Shown piece after piece: positions 55,530-64,000 of a stretch of DNA of 64,000 nucleotides. The notes beneath the pieces are model-generated. The model saw nothing but the letters and a program-made list of their open reading frames with translations, was not told the DNA's origin and made no database searches. The first letter of the stretch is position 1. Every line of letters starts with the position of its first letter. The stretch comes from Arbacia lixula. Lineage: Eukaryota > Echinodermata > Echinoidea > Arbacioida > Arbaciidae. A program made the position numbers and the translations under genes. The DNA lies in contig OZ022587.1 of assembly GCA_963669155.1 (NCBI GenBank), positions 4,422,121 to 4,486,120 of the forward strand. Direction: 5' to 3'.

Positions 55530-55762
55530 AAGAGAAAATCCACCCTGAAGTTAGGTTGGTTTTAACAAAAGTGAAAACATGAAAGAAACAAATTATTTAG
55601 GGTTTGCCAAAAATCCGTCTAGAATCAACAAGATATTACTTGTAAAATTGTTGATTTGTAGGAGTTACTCTGAAATAAGTTGTGTACTTACATTTTTTTA
55701 GAATGTCCATTTACTCAAATGGATTTACACCTGTGCATTTGATGTATCATTAGACACATGTT

Positions 55763-55857
<95 letters not shown>

Positions 55858-56083
55858 CTCAATGAAAAACGAGTGTATTCATCGGAAACAAGAAAAAATG
55901 GATCATACAGGACACAACATATTGGACAGCAGCTCGCACGTGACGTCGAAATTAAAACTTACAAGAAAAATCATAACTTTATTATAATTTGACGGATTTT
56001 CGTCTCCCTGATATGTTGCTTTAAATGTTTTGCTATAATCCAAATCAATTTGGGTTCAGACTGGACTTTTCCTTTGATTATGC
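55530..56083. repeat. MITE family 2 copy with internal (CA)n
   Basis: Ends 'ttaaagagaaaatccaccct' and 'ttcagactggacttttcctt', interior 'tcgcacgtgacgtcgaaatt'. A (CA)n run at 55767-55857 has expanded where other copies have 'ttacacacatat'. Confidence 0.75.
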
Positions 56084-56523
56084 GGATTTCTCGACTGTTT
56101 GAGCGAGATAGTGAATGCAATGAATCACTACATTGGTAAACATTCTTCAATACTAGCATATTAAATGTGTAGGAACACAAAAGAATTATGAAGCTGAAAA
56201 AAGGGGTCGACGACTTCCCAGACATTCACTTTTGACAATATTCTGAAGCGCGACACAAACGCATCATTCTTAGCAGTTATCTAATTGTATTTCAACTTCT
56301 ATTTCGAAAATATTTGCGATAAAAGTTCTCATCCTATTGTGTTATTGTTGTTTATGTTTTTGAATACGCAATTTGTCTTATTTAACAATTTGTTGCTGTT
56401 TTGCATACATGCAATTGGCTTTATCTAACCATTGCAATGGATAGGTCATTCCTCTCTTGACCGTCCCTTCAACATTGTCATATATCAAAACTAATTTGTC
56501 TGTTTGGTTTCAGTTTTATTAAC

Positions 56524-56955
56524 GTGTTATACATTCGTTATTCCGAAGGTTCGTTAGTCCAGAAACGAAAGAAGGTTCGTTATTCCGAAGGTTCGTTAGT
56601 TCGAAAACGTAAAAAGATTCATCAGTCCGAAACGCCCGGTTTTTCCGGTTTCGCCACAATTTATTTAAGTTTCGGACTAACGAACCTTATTTCGTTTTTT
56701 TTTCGGTTCAACGAACCTTCCGAATGACGAACCCTATTTTATTTTCGGATTAACGAACCTTCGGAATAACGAACCCTATTATATTTTCGGATTAAAGAAC
56801 CTTCAGAACAACGAACCTTCGGAATAACGCCACAAATGCTCGGATTAACGAACCCTTTTTCGTTTTCGAAATAACGAGCATCGAGGTAAAGGCAATCTGC
56901 GTGTTTCGGAATTACGAACCTTCGGAATAACGAACCTTCGGAATATCGAATTGTT
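56524..56955. repeat. foldback array of TTCGTTATTCCGAAGG units
   Basis: The left part has the unit 'gaaggttcgttattccgaag' and variants. From about 56670 rightward the same unit appears inverted ('ttcggaataacgaacc') many times, with spacers 'ctattttattttcgga'. The unit itself is partly self-complementary. Decayed related words occur at 60778-60795 and 61100-61160. Confidence 0.75.
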
Positions 56956-57039
56956 ACCGAGTAAAGTGTATTTGTGTAATTAATTTGTCATTCACTGCTA
57001 AATCATTTAACATCTAAAGTTTTACCCCCCCCCCAAAAA

Positions 57040-57130
57040 AAAAAAAAACAACAACAAACAAACAAAAACAAAACAAAAACAAAAACAAAAACAAAAACAA
57101 AAACAAACACAAAACAAAAACAAAAACAAG
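57040..57130. repeat. (CAAAAA)n simple repeat
   Basis: A-rich repeat with C every four to six bases. Confidence 0.85.
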
Positions 57131-57402
57131 AACAGTGCAGCATTTTTATTTTGTGTCGGATCAAGCAGTTCATAGGATAGAGTGTCATTACATCCTCAGA
57201 ATCAGAAATGCACTAGTAAATATTTACGTTCATAGTCCATCGTCAAGGTTGTGTTTGTATTGCGGCCTTTCCGCTACCGTAGTTTGACCTTGAGTATGAA
57301 GTATGACGTATTGTTGGTCCATATTGTGACGTCAATGCATCATGTGTTCACGTCATTCAATAAAAGGAAGGTGGGTTGACTGTGCATTATTGCCATGGTT
57401 AC

Positions 57403-57541
57403 ATGTCCAACAAACATACCCTTTCACTCCTATGCTGTTTATCAGGTGTGTTGTTTTATGGAAATATGTCACAAGCGCAAGCTGTCAGCTATATTCGCCT
57501 TCCTTTGCACGCCAATGAATCATTGCGTATTGTTTTCCAAG
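57403..57541 (+). CDS. possible gene D exon 1: signal peptide
   Basis: ATG, then MSNKHTLSLLCCLSGVLFYG followed by NMSQAQA, which looks like a signal peptide with an A-x-A cleavage site, then VSYIRLPLHANESLRIVFQ. The frame meets a good donor (G|gtaaga) at phase 1. It could join 59134-59279 in frame. No family is recognised. An alternative is chance coding potential. Confidence 0.4.
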
Positions 57542-58064
57542 GTAAGATTCAATGCTCTTTCATGCTTCGTAATTATATTAAAATGTTGTCAGAATATGTA
57601 AGAAATGCGTGAGCTTAATGCTAAAAATGTTCAAAATGTAATATTCAATATCTGAAGGAAAATATGATTTCAAATCAAAATCAGGGACATTGTGTTATAT
57701 CTTTGGGATAAGATATGATTGTGTAATATTAGATTAGTACAATTTCGGGTTTCATTTTGCACGCTTGAAAAGGAATACAGTAATCCGTGTTTCATACTGC
57801 ATTTAATTGAATTTATTTCCACATTCAATGATAAATACTTTATAAAAACAAGTCAATATAGACACAATACAAAATCCAGTTATTTGTTTGTCGCTCTGCA
57901 GTTTTGTGCTTTAGAAAACAAATATACAGTTCATTAAATTCCTTATTATGGTTCCTTTATAAAATTAAACAATACATAAGTAATAATATTTAGATTGAAA
58001 TATGAACAAGACCAAGTGTTGAAAAGGGAATTGTTGATGGAGAAAGGAGGAGAAGAAGCAAAAT

Positions 58065-58262
58065 AGCAAGAAGAAGAAGAAGAAGAAGAAGAAGAAGAAG
58101 GAGAAGAAGAAGAAGAAGAAGAAGGAGAAGAAAAAGAAGAAGAAGAAGAAGAAGAAGAAGAAGAAGAAGAAGAAGAAGAAGAAGAAGAAGAAGAAGAAGA
58201 AGAAGAAGAGGAGGAGGAGGAGGAGGAGGAGGAGGAGGAGGAGGAGGAGGAGGAGTAGGAGC
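58065..58262. repeat. (GAA)n/(GGA)n purine tract
   Basis: Pure purine on the plus strand: GAA repeats shifting to GGA repeats at about 58207. Confidence 0.92.
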
Positions 58263-58521
58263 AGGAGCAGGCAGAAAAAACTCGAAGAATAATACAAGAC
58301 TTATATTTTAATAACTTGCACCACCATCAGTGGAGATACATGGAATAAAGTAAGGTGAAAGGGTAAAGTAATTTCAGTGTTTATTTCTCCTGATTTGGAA
58401 GCTGAGGTCTCATTTGTGGTTTCCTAATTTATACATGTCATATTTTTTCGATACAAGGTGCGTTCACATTGTAGGGGCTAGGAGATGATGTGTACGCATG
58501 CGCGTGGTCTGCTGACACCAG

Positions 58522-58691
58522 GGGAGTGTTTCACCAAGCTGTTCGTAAGTTACGAACGACTGGTGATCCCTTCTTGTGCTAAATGCGATACCACACTTTG
58601 TTCATTGAGAATCTGATTTAGCGCTAGAAGGGATAACCAGTCGTTCGTAAAATAGGTTCGTAACTTAAGAACAGCTTGGTGAAACACTCCC
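58522..58691. repeat. palindromic MITE, family 1
   Basis: Begins GGGAGTGTTTCACCAAGCTG and ends CTTGGTGAAACACTCCC. Its centre segment 'gataccacactttgttcatt' is inverted relative to the other two copies. Confidence 0.85.
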
Positions 58692-59133
58692 AGTCCCTAT
58701 AACATCTGACGCTTGAATCTCGGGGGAATTAATGCTTCATCGGACACGCGCACTATTGAGTATGTGTGCGCATATTGAAAAAAAAAACAACAACATTGAA
58801 ACCTGTGTTGTAGCTAAGAGTTGTGGTGTGCCATGAAATGGTTAGTTTTGTGATGTTCGGGCCACAAAGTTGTTCTAAATTTACATATCAACCTCACCAA
58901 TTCCTACCATAACCCGACTATAGTCCGGATACTAACCCTACCTTAATTTACGCTATTAATTCATCGAAGAAACCATGATAAATCAAAAGGTGGAACATCG
59001 CTGTCCCATAAAGTATAAAGTACCAGAACCTCCCAAGAATTGCATTGTTTAGGGTGCAAACGTGACGACTCTATCATATCTTGCAAAGGTATATCAATAA
59101 ACTAAGGCCCAATAAACAATATTTTGATTTCAG

Positions 59134-59279
59134 TTGTCTACTTCGAATCTGATTCTGTATTAGCAGACGACCATGTCATATGCCACTGTACTAAATGTAT
59201 ACATAATGCCAAACAATGCGTGATGCCGATGAGTGAAACGTATGTGACTCTATGGATGGAACACACACATAGTTGCTAG
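59134..59279 (+). CDS. possible gene D exon 2: small Cys-containing secreted protein
   Basis: The acceptor 'ttgatttcag' precedes an open frame that continues phase 1 from 57541 and ends at TAG 59277-59279. It encodes VYFESDSVLADDHVICHC, then TKCIHNAKQCVMPMSE and a terminal HTHSC. The C-x-C-x-x-C pattern faintly recalls the TGF-beta receptor ectodomain, but the match is too weak to name. Joined with exon 1 it would give 94 aa. Confidence 0.35.
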
Positions 59280-59679
59280 TCCACGCGCATGCGAAAAAAA
59301 AACCACCTGGTACACTAATAGTCTTTGCTCAAGTGATACTATTGGCAATTCCGACTCGTAAAGGGTTACGAGGAAAAAGAAACGCGCCCAGCCCTCCCTG
59401 TGTTAGTTGGTTAAATAAAGTGGGGGAAATCCTTGGATCTGTTTCACACTCTCTACACGTACAATGTACTATGAAACAAAATGATATTAACATATCTTTA
59501 AAATGTAGTGGAGTATCAAAACATATAACAATGGCAAATAATGTTTATGTAACTCACAGTATCATTGTTTCTTCAATGAGTAATCTTGAAATGCATGGCA
59601 TGTACTAATGACCAGATAATAATCGCTGTGCGAGTACTCACCCTCCACAGTCAATGTATACTCTAACCTACTGACTCCT

Positions 59680-59811
59680 GGGTCCTGTTGCATAAAACGG
59701 ACCATTAATAGCAACTTTGCTATCAATAGCAACTTGAATTTGATTGGCTGTCGAGCAGTGTCATCATGGAAGTTACCATTTATGGTATATCAGTTTTATG
59801 CAACGGGGCCC
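59680..59811. mobile_element. palindromic MITE a, inside Ig exon
   Basis: 132 bp, starting GGGTCCTGTTGCATAAAACG and ending TTTTATGCAACGGGGCCC. The centre has 'ccattaatagcaactttgct' and 'agttaccatttatggtatat'. The target reads CTA|GGAG on the minus strand with a duplicated A. Confidence 0.8.
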
Positions 59812-59878
59812 TAGTATAGTGCATTTGTATTGGCCCTCATCATCGACATCCACTGCGTTGATGGTCAGTTTGTCTCCT

Positions 59879-60036
59879 GGGCCCTGCTGCATAAATCTTA
59901 CCATTGATGGTAACTTGCAACCAACGGCAACTTCTATGGAAACCCTGACTTTGATTGGCTGTCGAGGGATGTTGCCATGGCAGTTACAATTGATGTCACA
60001 GTTACCATTAAAAGTAAGTCTTATGCAACGGGGCCC
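59879..60036. mobile_element. palindromic MITE b, inside Ig exon
   Basis: 158 bp, starting GGGCCCTGCTGCATAAATCT and ending TTATGCAACGGGGCCC, the same family as 59680-59811. The target reads CCA|GGAG on the minus strand, again with a duplicated A. Read through on the minus strand it contains no stop and keeps the Ig frame. Confidence 0.8.
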
Positions 60037-60915
60037 TGGTGGGGATAACACAAAATTGGTGTACTTTGCATCACTATTGATTGTACCGCCCACTGATGAC
60101 AATTTGTACAGGATTTCTAGTTTATTGTCATTGAGACAAATTCGTGATAATGTTTATTAACCTTTGATTTCTGGCCTCCCGACGATATTGACTCCATATC
60201 CATGATATAATTATCAAATAATGCTGGTTATTGTGAATATGTGTTTTCCTCGCAATATTGAATGCCATACAGTTGTGGCAAAAATCAATGACATTTGATC
60301 TCTAATCTAACAAGACTACCTCCGTGTATTTATCCATCCATTTTTATCATTGTGACATGATCTCTCAATATACAGCCAATAGTTCAGGCCAGACATGACT
60401 TGCCAGCCGTATCCCAATTGACAGGGCGTGAGGTATATACAACGTGCGTGATATATGATAGTTAAGGATAAGCCTACGTCTAAAACACTTTCACTGATTG
60501 ACGATGGGTGGTGCACTTCTTTTCAATTACCCATGTGCATACTTGACTGAACTGGAGAATTCATTCGTAACCAAAAAACTCCAATGACATAAATGATGTA
60601 GCCATTAATTGACGTTCATCAAAGGTCAAAGAAGCACAATCATTTAATGTACATACATGGAACAGATAAAGCAAGTCAGTACATATAATACGACCATTAA
60701 ATATACTTGTATATAGTATTTTGTTTTATTTTCTTGAATTTATGTAGGGCCTAGAGATTGCAGTTTCACTATTCCTCGGGTTCGTTATTCGTACGATGCA
60801 AAAATGGGTTGAGATCCATTGGTCTGAAAATGAAATGTGTGTTCATTTTAAAATGAAAAATGTTAGCTGATCCGAACATCGTAGATTAGGCTCGTGAAAT
60901 CTGTATGCACCATTG

Positions 60916-60917
60916 AG

Positions 60918-60980
<63 letters not shown>

Positions 60981-60990
60981 TGTGTGTGTT
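60916..60990. repeat. (GT)n microsatellite
   Basis: GT run with two TTTG breaks, then G-rich. Confidence 0.92.
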
Positions 60991-61292
60991 TGGGGGGGTA
61001 GGGGTAGAGGGGGGTGTCCTGGTAATATATACCATTCCTGTAGGGAAGTAGAGAATCTGGTAGAACATGATTTAATTAGTTATACCATTTTCAGTGTATA
61101 AACGAACCCTCTTTCCATATCGGACAAACGAACGCTATTTCAATTCCGGACTAACAAACTCTATATTTTGGGTTGATTAACAGTCAAAAGAACAAACATC
61201 ACCCATTTCGTAATTACATGAGTTTGTAGATTCTGAATAAAAACCATTTTTATCTCCGTAGAGCACATCATTTTCTTAAGACAGAGGTTGAG

Positions 61293-61346
61293 TTAGCTTG
61301 CAGTTTCATAGAGTCCACCATCTAGCTTGTCGAGCTCCAGGTACAC
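61293..61346 (-). CDS. gene C last exon: C-terminal tyrosine motif
   Basis: 54 nt after 'tctcgcag', phase 0, encoding VYLELDKLDGGLYETAS and TAA (61293-61295). It offers two tyrosine sites, VYLEL and LYETAS. Frame and splice signals fit the preceding exon (donor 'gtgagc' at 62135). Confidence 0.78.
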   Translation of the reverse strand: MYLELDKLDGGLYETAS

Positions 61347-63826
61347 CTGCGAGAAGGAGAGACAAGAATCTAGGGTAAACACATTAATTATCACTCCGGG
61401 ATATTACGTAATACATCAACTTAATCCACGATTACACATCAAACAGTGTAGCCTAGGTGCAAGGCTGTGAGGTGCATGGGCACAACTCAGTATGTTGACA
61501 ACTATGTTTGGTTACACAAACTATGCCCTCATCCCATTCTCACTCCTCCTTTCAGAGGGGAAGAAGCCAGAGGAGCTATGACGTCATTAGGGTGTAGTCT
61601 GTGTTACCAGACATAGTTATTAACAGACCTGATTGTTTCCATTCACCTCACATCCTGGAACCTAGGCTACAAACAGTGATGACGTCAAAGAAAGTCAATT
61701 TTTATGGGAGGAGGTATAAATACATTTCTTTTTTTTTGTAAATATTCAAATGGTTTTTCCATGCTCAAAGATTTAGACCTAAATTATTGTGTGCAACAAA
61801 TCATTAAACACCATAATGTCAACTGTGCATCACACATGTCAATCCACAAAGCCTTTTCTGCGAAAAGTATCATGAATGACTCATGACACTGTGATTATAC
61901 AGTCAGATTTATGCTTTCTTCAGAAATGAGACGAGCATGATGCGTGCACAAACACTGGCACATACAAGTATACATATAGAAAGAGACTGATCGGAATGTT
62001 AAGGTATTCTTATGTTGTTTTCCTCAGTAGAATATTCAAATCACGTGACATCATTTTTAAGGTATAAGCAGTATACACTGTATGTCTAAGTGTTGTCATA
62101 ACTATTGTGAATGGAACCATTTGTTTGGAGCTCACATGGTCTTTCTCCATTAAGCGTTCCAGTTTCTTCAGGATTTGCTGGAAGCTCGATCGGTTCTGGG
62201 GATCCTTCTCCCAGCATGCATTCATGATGGCGTACCTGTGAGGGAATGGTGGCGATGTCATTTTTGATAAGAGACATACCTTATGGGAAGAACTCAATAC
62301 ATATCCCTCCTTGAATATAGATATAATAAAAATCGCAAGGACATCAATGATATCATCCCAAGTAGGTCTATTTATCGTATCAGTATATATTAATGATGGC
62401 ATGTGTGTAATTCAACTGAAAAAACACGTGAAATATTTCTGATAAGTTTGAACATTTTTTTAAATCCTTACAATATTGACCTTTTGTTATCTCAAAACGT
62501 TTTTTCTGGCTCATTGATAATTATTTCTTTTGAACTCACCTAAATAATAAAAGTATTACTCTGAAGAAAAAAATCAATATATTACAATATTAGATAAATG
62601 CACTATTGTTGTAAATGCATTCAAAGTATAACTAAATGTATCATTGTTAAACTTGGTATCTTGATATGTTGCTGATTCTAATTCTGCTCTGGACTCACAA
62701 TTCCTGGCCACAGTGTTGCGGGCGTGACATCTTGTAACCCTGCGTGACCTCGCGTTGAACTATGTCAAAGGTCATCTTTGGATACGGTCTGGCGCCTGTC
62801 CGGAGATGCAATAAAAACATACTGTCAACTTGCTATTTAAAGGTTTCATATATCCCATGGTCACTTATACTCCAATTTACATACACATTAAGGCATGACA
62901 TGTAACGTGCAATCTCTCACACATGTCAGTCAATATTCACTGGCATTTAGACACACACAAACGGAAGGGTATAACTTACACACCAAAATATCATGAGTAA
63001 TGATGAGGATATGGGAAGAAAAAATGTAAATAAATTGCTACGTAGCAAGAGTCAGCTATTGCTGCAGCTATTTCTGGTAACAAATAATTAAAAAGATATT
63101 ACCCAATGTCACGATCTCCCACAGAACGATACCATACGACCAGATGTCGCTTTCAACTGAGCATGCGCTGTTCGTCATAGTTTCGGGGGAAGACCATCGA
63201 GTTGGTTTCTTGTTGGAAATGAATAACAAGAAACAAAATATAGTTCTGCGGTCGATCATATTGCAATTTGAATTTCATACAATCAAGCGACAAACTGTAT
63301 CTCTCCGACAAAATGGAACCTTCGTACAAAAACGTACAACATTTATAATGTTCTATTGCTCTTTGAAGCCGTATTCATCATGTGGAAATGATTTTTAATA
63401 CCATCAAGTTTAAATTTGTATTAGCGTGGTAGTCTGCACTCGCAGAAAGCACATGCTCATCTTTCTTCCCGCAACATAGCATATGCTTTGACTAGAGAAA
63501 TAGGGACTCCCCCTTCCGCCTTTTTCGCCTCCAAAATTTACCTAAGTATAGAATAGTTGATGCATGTACGGCTTCCTATCAATTTTCCCTACACTGTATT
63601 CTAGTAATAAACAAAAATGTAAATAGTATCATATAAAACAAACAGTATGCATCACAGCATATGATGTTCTTCCTTTGTTAATGATTATTTCACAACTAAG
63701 AATAGAGAGGTTTTTACTGCTCACAATTTTGAAGCCGTAAACAGAAGCCACGCCATAATCCGAAATCTTGCACTGCTTGTTCTCAGTCATCAGCACGTTA
63801 TGTGCACACAGTGTACCGTGTATGAT
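61293..63826 (-). CDS. gene C (3' part): tyrosine-kinase-like C-lobe, five exons, runs off the right edge
   Basis: Five exons join in frame (102, 106, 97, 100 and 54 nt, phases 0, 1, 2, 0). In order: catalytic loop IIHGTLCAHNVLM, the DYG version of DFG in KISDYGVASVYG, activation-segment end RWSSPETMTN, ESDIWSYGIVLWEIVTLG, RPYPKMTFDIVQ, then MNACWEKDPQNRSSF and a short tail ending GLYETAS. These are subdomains VIb-XI of a tyrosine kinase. HRDLAARN reads HGTLCAHN, so the catalytic Asp is replaced by Thr while the loop Asn and the DYG Asp remain: a likely pseudokinase. The N-lobe and any ectodomain lie beyond the window. Receptor type is likely but unproven. Confidence 0.85.
61449..61669. mobile_element. 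palindromic MITE, family 4, 9-bp target duplication
   Basis: Ends TAGCCTAGG and CCTAGGCTA with longer imperfect arms ('ggctgtgaggtgcatgg'). The direct duplication CAAACAGTG is at 61440-61448 and 61670-61678. It lies in the last intron of gene C. Sister of 45190-45376. Confidence 0.85.
62136..62235 (-). CDS. gene C exon: kinase subdomain XI
   Basis: 100 nt, phase 2 in and 0 out. YAIMNACWEKDPQNRSSFQQ contains the C-W-x-x-D-P-x-x-R signature of tyrosine kinases, then ILKKLERLMEKDH. Confidence 0.88.
62699..62795 (-). CDS. gene C exon: kinase subdomain X
   Basis: 97 nt, phase 1 in, 2 out. It encodes ARPYPKMTFDIVQREVTQGY, then KMSRPQHCGQEL, matching the PYP...V..G.RM.RP segment of tyrosine kinases. 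Acceptor 'ccggacag', donor 'gtgagt'. Confidence 0.85.
63103..63208 (-). CDS. gene C exon: kinase subdomains VIII-IX
   Basis: 106 nt, phase 0 in, 1 out. It encodes KPTRWSSPETMTNSACSVES and DIWSYGIVLWEIVTLG. SPE stands for APE; the D-x-W-S-Y/F-G block is intact. The acceptor 'ccaacaag' is weak, the donor is 'gtaata'. Confidence 0.87.
63725..63826 (-). CDS. gene C exon: altered catalytic loop and DYG
   Basis: 102 nt, phase 0 at both ends. It encodes IIHGTLCAHNVLMTENKQC and KISDYGVASVYGFKI. HGT replaces HRD. Acceptor 'tgtttag', donor 'gtgagc'. This is the leftmost visible part of the protein; upstream exons are outside the window. Confidence 0.87.
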
Positions 63827-64000
63827 CTAAACAAATGATATCAATTTATTATTAAAATATAACATGTCATAAACATGAAACCTGAAATGAGTGAAATCAT
63901 TAGATAACAAATATGAAGAAAAATCGCCAAAGAATAAATTGTTAGGTACGAGAGGATGTAATCTGGATGAATGATGGCAAGTGTTGTATAAATATTATGG

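Larger units (their letters stand above)
52773..57402. other. intergenic region right of gene B
   Basis: Contains the presumed gene B promoter, CT-rich (54362-54790) and CA (55767-55857) tracts, a MITE family 2 copy and a foldback array. No supported gene on either strand. Confidence 0.55.
59642..60116 (-). pseudogene. Ig-like domain exon interrupted by two MITEs
   Basis: On the minus strand an Ig signature is split in three: LSSVGGTINSDAKYTNFVLS, then GDKLTINAVDVDDEGQYKCT (the L-x-I ... D-x-G-x-Y-x-C core of an Ig domain), then VSRLEYTLTVEG followed by a 'gtgagt' donor. Two related palindromic elements separate the pieces. Without them and one duplicated base each, the exon is 183 nt, phase 1 at both ends. 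I could not find partner exons; it lies 1.2 kb past the gene C stop. It is either a relic or an exon whose inserts are spliced out. Confidence 0.6.

Noticed and set aside
59273-59608. 111-codon plus-strand frame with a few Cys and V-x-C words
   Set aside because: Superficially Ig-like but lacks the Trp and D-x-G-x-Y-x-C core, and begins inside the exon of the possible small gene.
1-64000. Retrovirus-like, Polinton-like or other capsid-bearing element
   Set aside because: No LTR pair, protease, integrase, envelope or capsid coding was recognised; the only reverse transcriptases are of LINE type.
1-64000. CRISPR array or bacterial operon
   Set aside because: The repeats are microsatellites or MITEs without uniform spacers, and the genes are clearly intron-containing.

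Overview
This is a eukaryotic window: genes are split into short exons with GT/AG borders, introns are long, and the DNA is AT-rich and full of palindromic MITEs, LINE pieces and microsatellites. The gene families and the repeat style suggest a marine invertebrate deuterostome, most likely an echinoderm such as a sea urchin. That is an inference; no species marker is present. I see no retrovirus-like or other capsid-bearing element.

Recognised genes lie mainly on the minus strand, so they read right to left. Gene A (10522-37329, 14 coding exons, 1018 aa predicted) and gene B (42252-52772, 12 coding exons, 1070 aa predicted) are tandem paralogues. Both encode single-pass receptors of the order signal peptide, two CCP/sushi domains, two C-type lectin domains (each split over two exons), two CCP domains, a stalk, a membrane helix and a long cytoplasmic tail. 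Gene A also has an EGF exon and a longer Thr-rich stalk. I assembled both by hand. Every extracellular junction is phase 1, the TM/tail junction is phase 2, and the exon sums are exact multiples of three. The tails are unrelated in sequence but both rich in tyrosine motifs: five N-x-LY copies in A, three PYY-x-x-LD copies plus two YASL motifs in B. The ectodomain would read carbohydrate or complement-like ligands and the tails would dock SH2 proteins.

At the right edge, gene C (61293-63826 and beyond) holds the last five exons of a tyrosine-kinase-like C-lobe. Its catalytic-loop HRD is replaced by HGT, and its last exon ends in a tyrosine motif (LYETAS) that resembles the start of the gene A tail. 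Left of it (59642-60116) lies an Ig-like exon on the minus strand, interrupted twice by the same palindromic MITE. A possible two-exon plus-strand gene for a small secreted Cys-containing protein lies at 57403-59279.

Layout: 1-10521, gene-free left flank with tandem and palindromic repeats; 10522-37329, gene A, whose CCP1-CCP2 intron carries a nearly full-length L1/Tx1-type LINE (26406-32858, 12-bp target duplication); 37330-42251, intergenic microsatellites and a GC-rich repeat; 42252-52772, gene B; 52773-57402, intergenic CT/TTC/CA tracts and a foldback array; 57403-64000, the possible small gene, the disrupted Ig exon and the 3' end of gene C.
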